This document shows positions 63,790 to 64,000 of a stretch of DNA of 64,000 bases, piece by piece. Each line of letters begins with the position of its first letter. The stretch's first letter is position 1. The DNA comes from Rhodocyclales bacterium. Lineage in GTDB: Bacteria > Pseudomonadota > Gammaproteobacteria > Burkholderiales > Rhodocyclaceae. A model generated the notes under the pieces. It did no database searches. It was not told the origin of the DNA and saw nothing but the letters and a program-made list of their open reading frames with translations. The translations under genes were made by a program, and so were the position numbers. The stretch is from NCBI GenBank assembly GCA_016215645.1, contig JACRIX010000053.1:16080-80079 (forward strand), written 5' to 3'.

Positions 63790-64000
63790 TTATTCGATGA
63801 CCTTGGCGACGACGCCGGCGCCGACGGTACGACCGCCTTCACGGATGGCGAAACGCAGACCCTCTTCCATGGCGATCGGGGCAATCAGCCGCACCGTCAT
63901 CGCCACGTTGTCCCCCGGCATCACCATCTCGGTCCCGGCCGGCAGTTCAATGCTGCCCGTGACGTCGGTGGTGCGGAAGTAGAACTGCGGACGATAGCCA
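63790..64000 (-). CDS. tuf: Elongation factor Tu, C-terminal part (partial)
   Basis: Only the last 69 codons plus TAA are present. The translated end has [52 protein letters not shown] and finishes [11 protein letters not shown], the standard EF-Tu domain 3 terminus. The 5' part lies outside. Its position just upstream of rpsJ is the usual str-S10 junction. Confidence 0.96.
   Translation of the reverse strand, partial: GYRPQFYFRTTDVTGSIELPAGTEMVMPGDNVAMTVRLIAPIAMEEGLRFAIREGGRTVGAGVVAKVIE

Overview
The window looks like a chromosomal segment of a GC-rich betaproteobacterium, most likely Rhodocyclales or a close relative. This is inferred from protein style, the glyA-nrdR-ribD and gpmA-envC-ctpA-moeB gene orders, a complete S10-spc-alpha ribosomal cluster and the cys operon layout. 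It is not taken from a database match. No tRNA, rRNA, CRISPR array, insertion sequence or phage gene was seen.

Layout. (1) 1-10025, minus strand: an MSHA-like type IV pilus or type II secretion operon with tightly overlapping genes: mshM, secretin mshL, TPR mshN, ATPase mshE, inner-membrane mshG, and two PilM/N/O-like proteins, the last cut by the window edge. (2) 10307-22569: housekeeping genes. These include trmL, gpsA, secB, grxC, a rhodanese and an ArsR regulator, then the divergent gpmA-envC-ctpA-unknown-moeB run, ribD-nrdR-glyA and a histidine phosphatase. (3) 22673-35111: a short-chain acid and acyl-CoA island. A PAS sigma-54 activator is followed by a near-consensus -24/-12 promoter and a 677-aa CoA-transferase. 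Next come an FCD/GntR regulator with two TGGTCTGACCA operators, a TRAP 2-oxoacid-type transporter (dctQMP) preceded by a possible leader ORF, and a decayed second copy of the CoA-transferase. The island ends with one polypeptide fusing a cyclic-nucleotide-binding-like domain, acetate kinase and a PduL phosphotransacylase. (4) 35139-41957: two methyltransferase-type genes, a membrane-fused spermidine-synthase-like protein, a possible glycosyltransferase, pmbA and yjgA. (5) 41954-49429: a small TIGR02647-like gene, then sulfur assimilation (CysB-like regulator, TSUP permease, cysI, DUF934, cysH of APS-reductase type, cysD, cysN) ending in a strong terminator. (6) 49495-64000, minus strand: tuf (partial), S10, spc and alpha ribosomal genes, with secY, infA, rpmJ and rpoA, and a clear internal spc promoter.

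How the parts work together. In region 3 the transporter would import an organic acid. The CoA-transferase would activate or exchange acyl-CoA. The AckA-PduL fusion could convert acyl-CoA through acyl-phosphate to the free acid plus ATP, or the reverse. Separate regulators (sigma-54, FCD, and a cNMP-like domain inside the enzyme) suggest layered control. Region 5 takes sulfate through APS to sulfite and sulfide.

The most notable observations are the three-domain cNMP-AckA-PduL protein, the duplicated and decaying CoA-transferase around the TRAP operon, and a dispersed 23-bp imperfect-dyad repeat. The repeat has three identical copies plus variants, found in intergenic DNA and in several reading frames.
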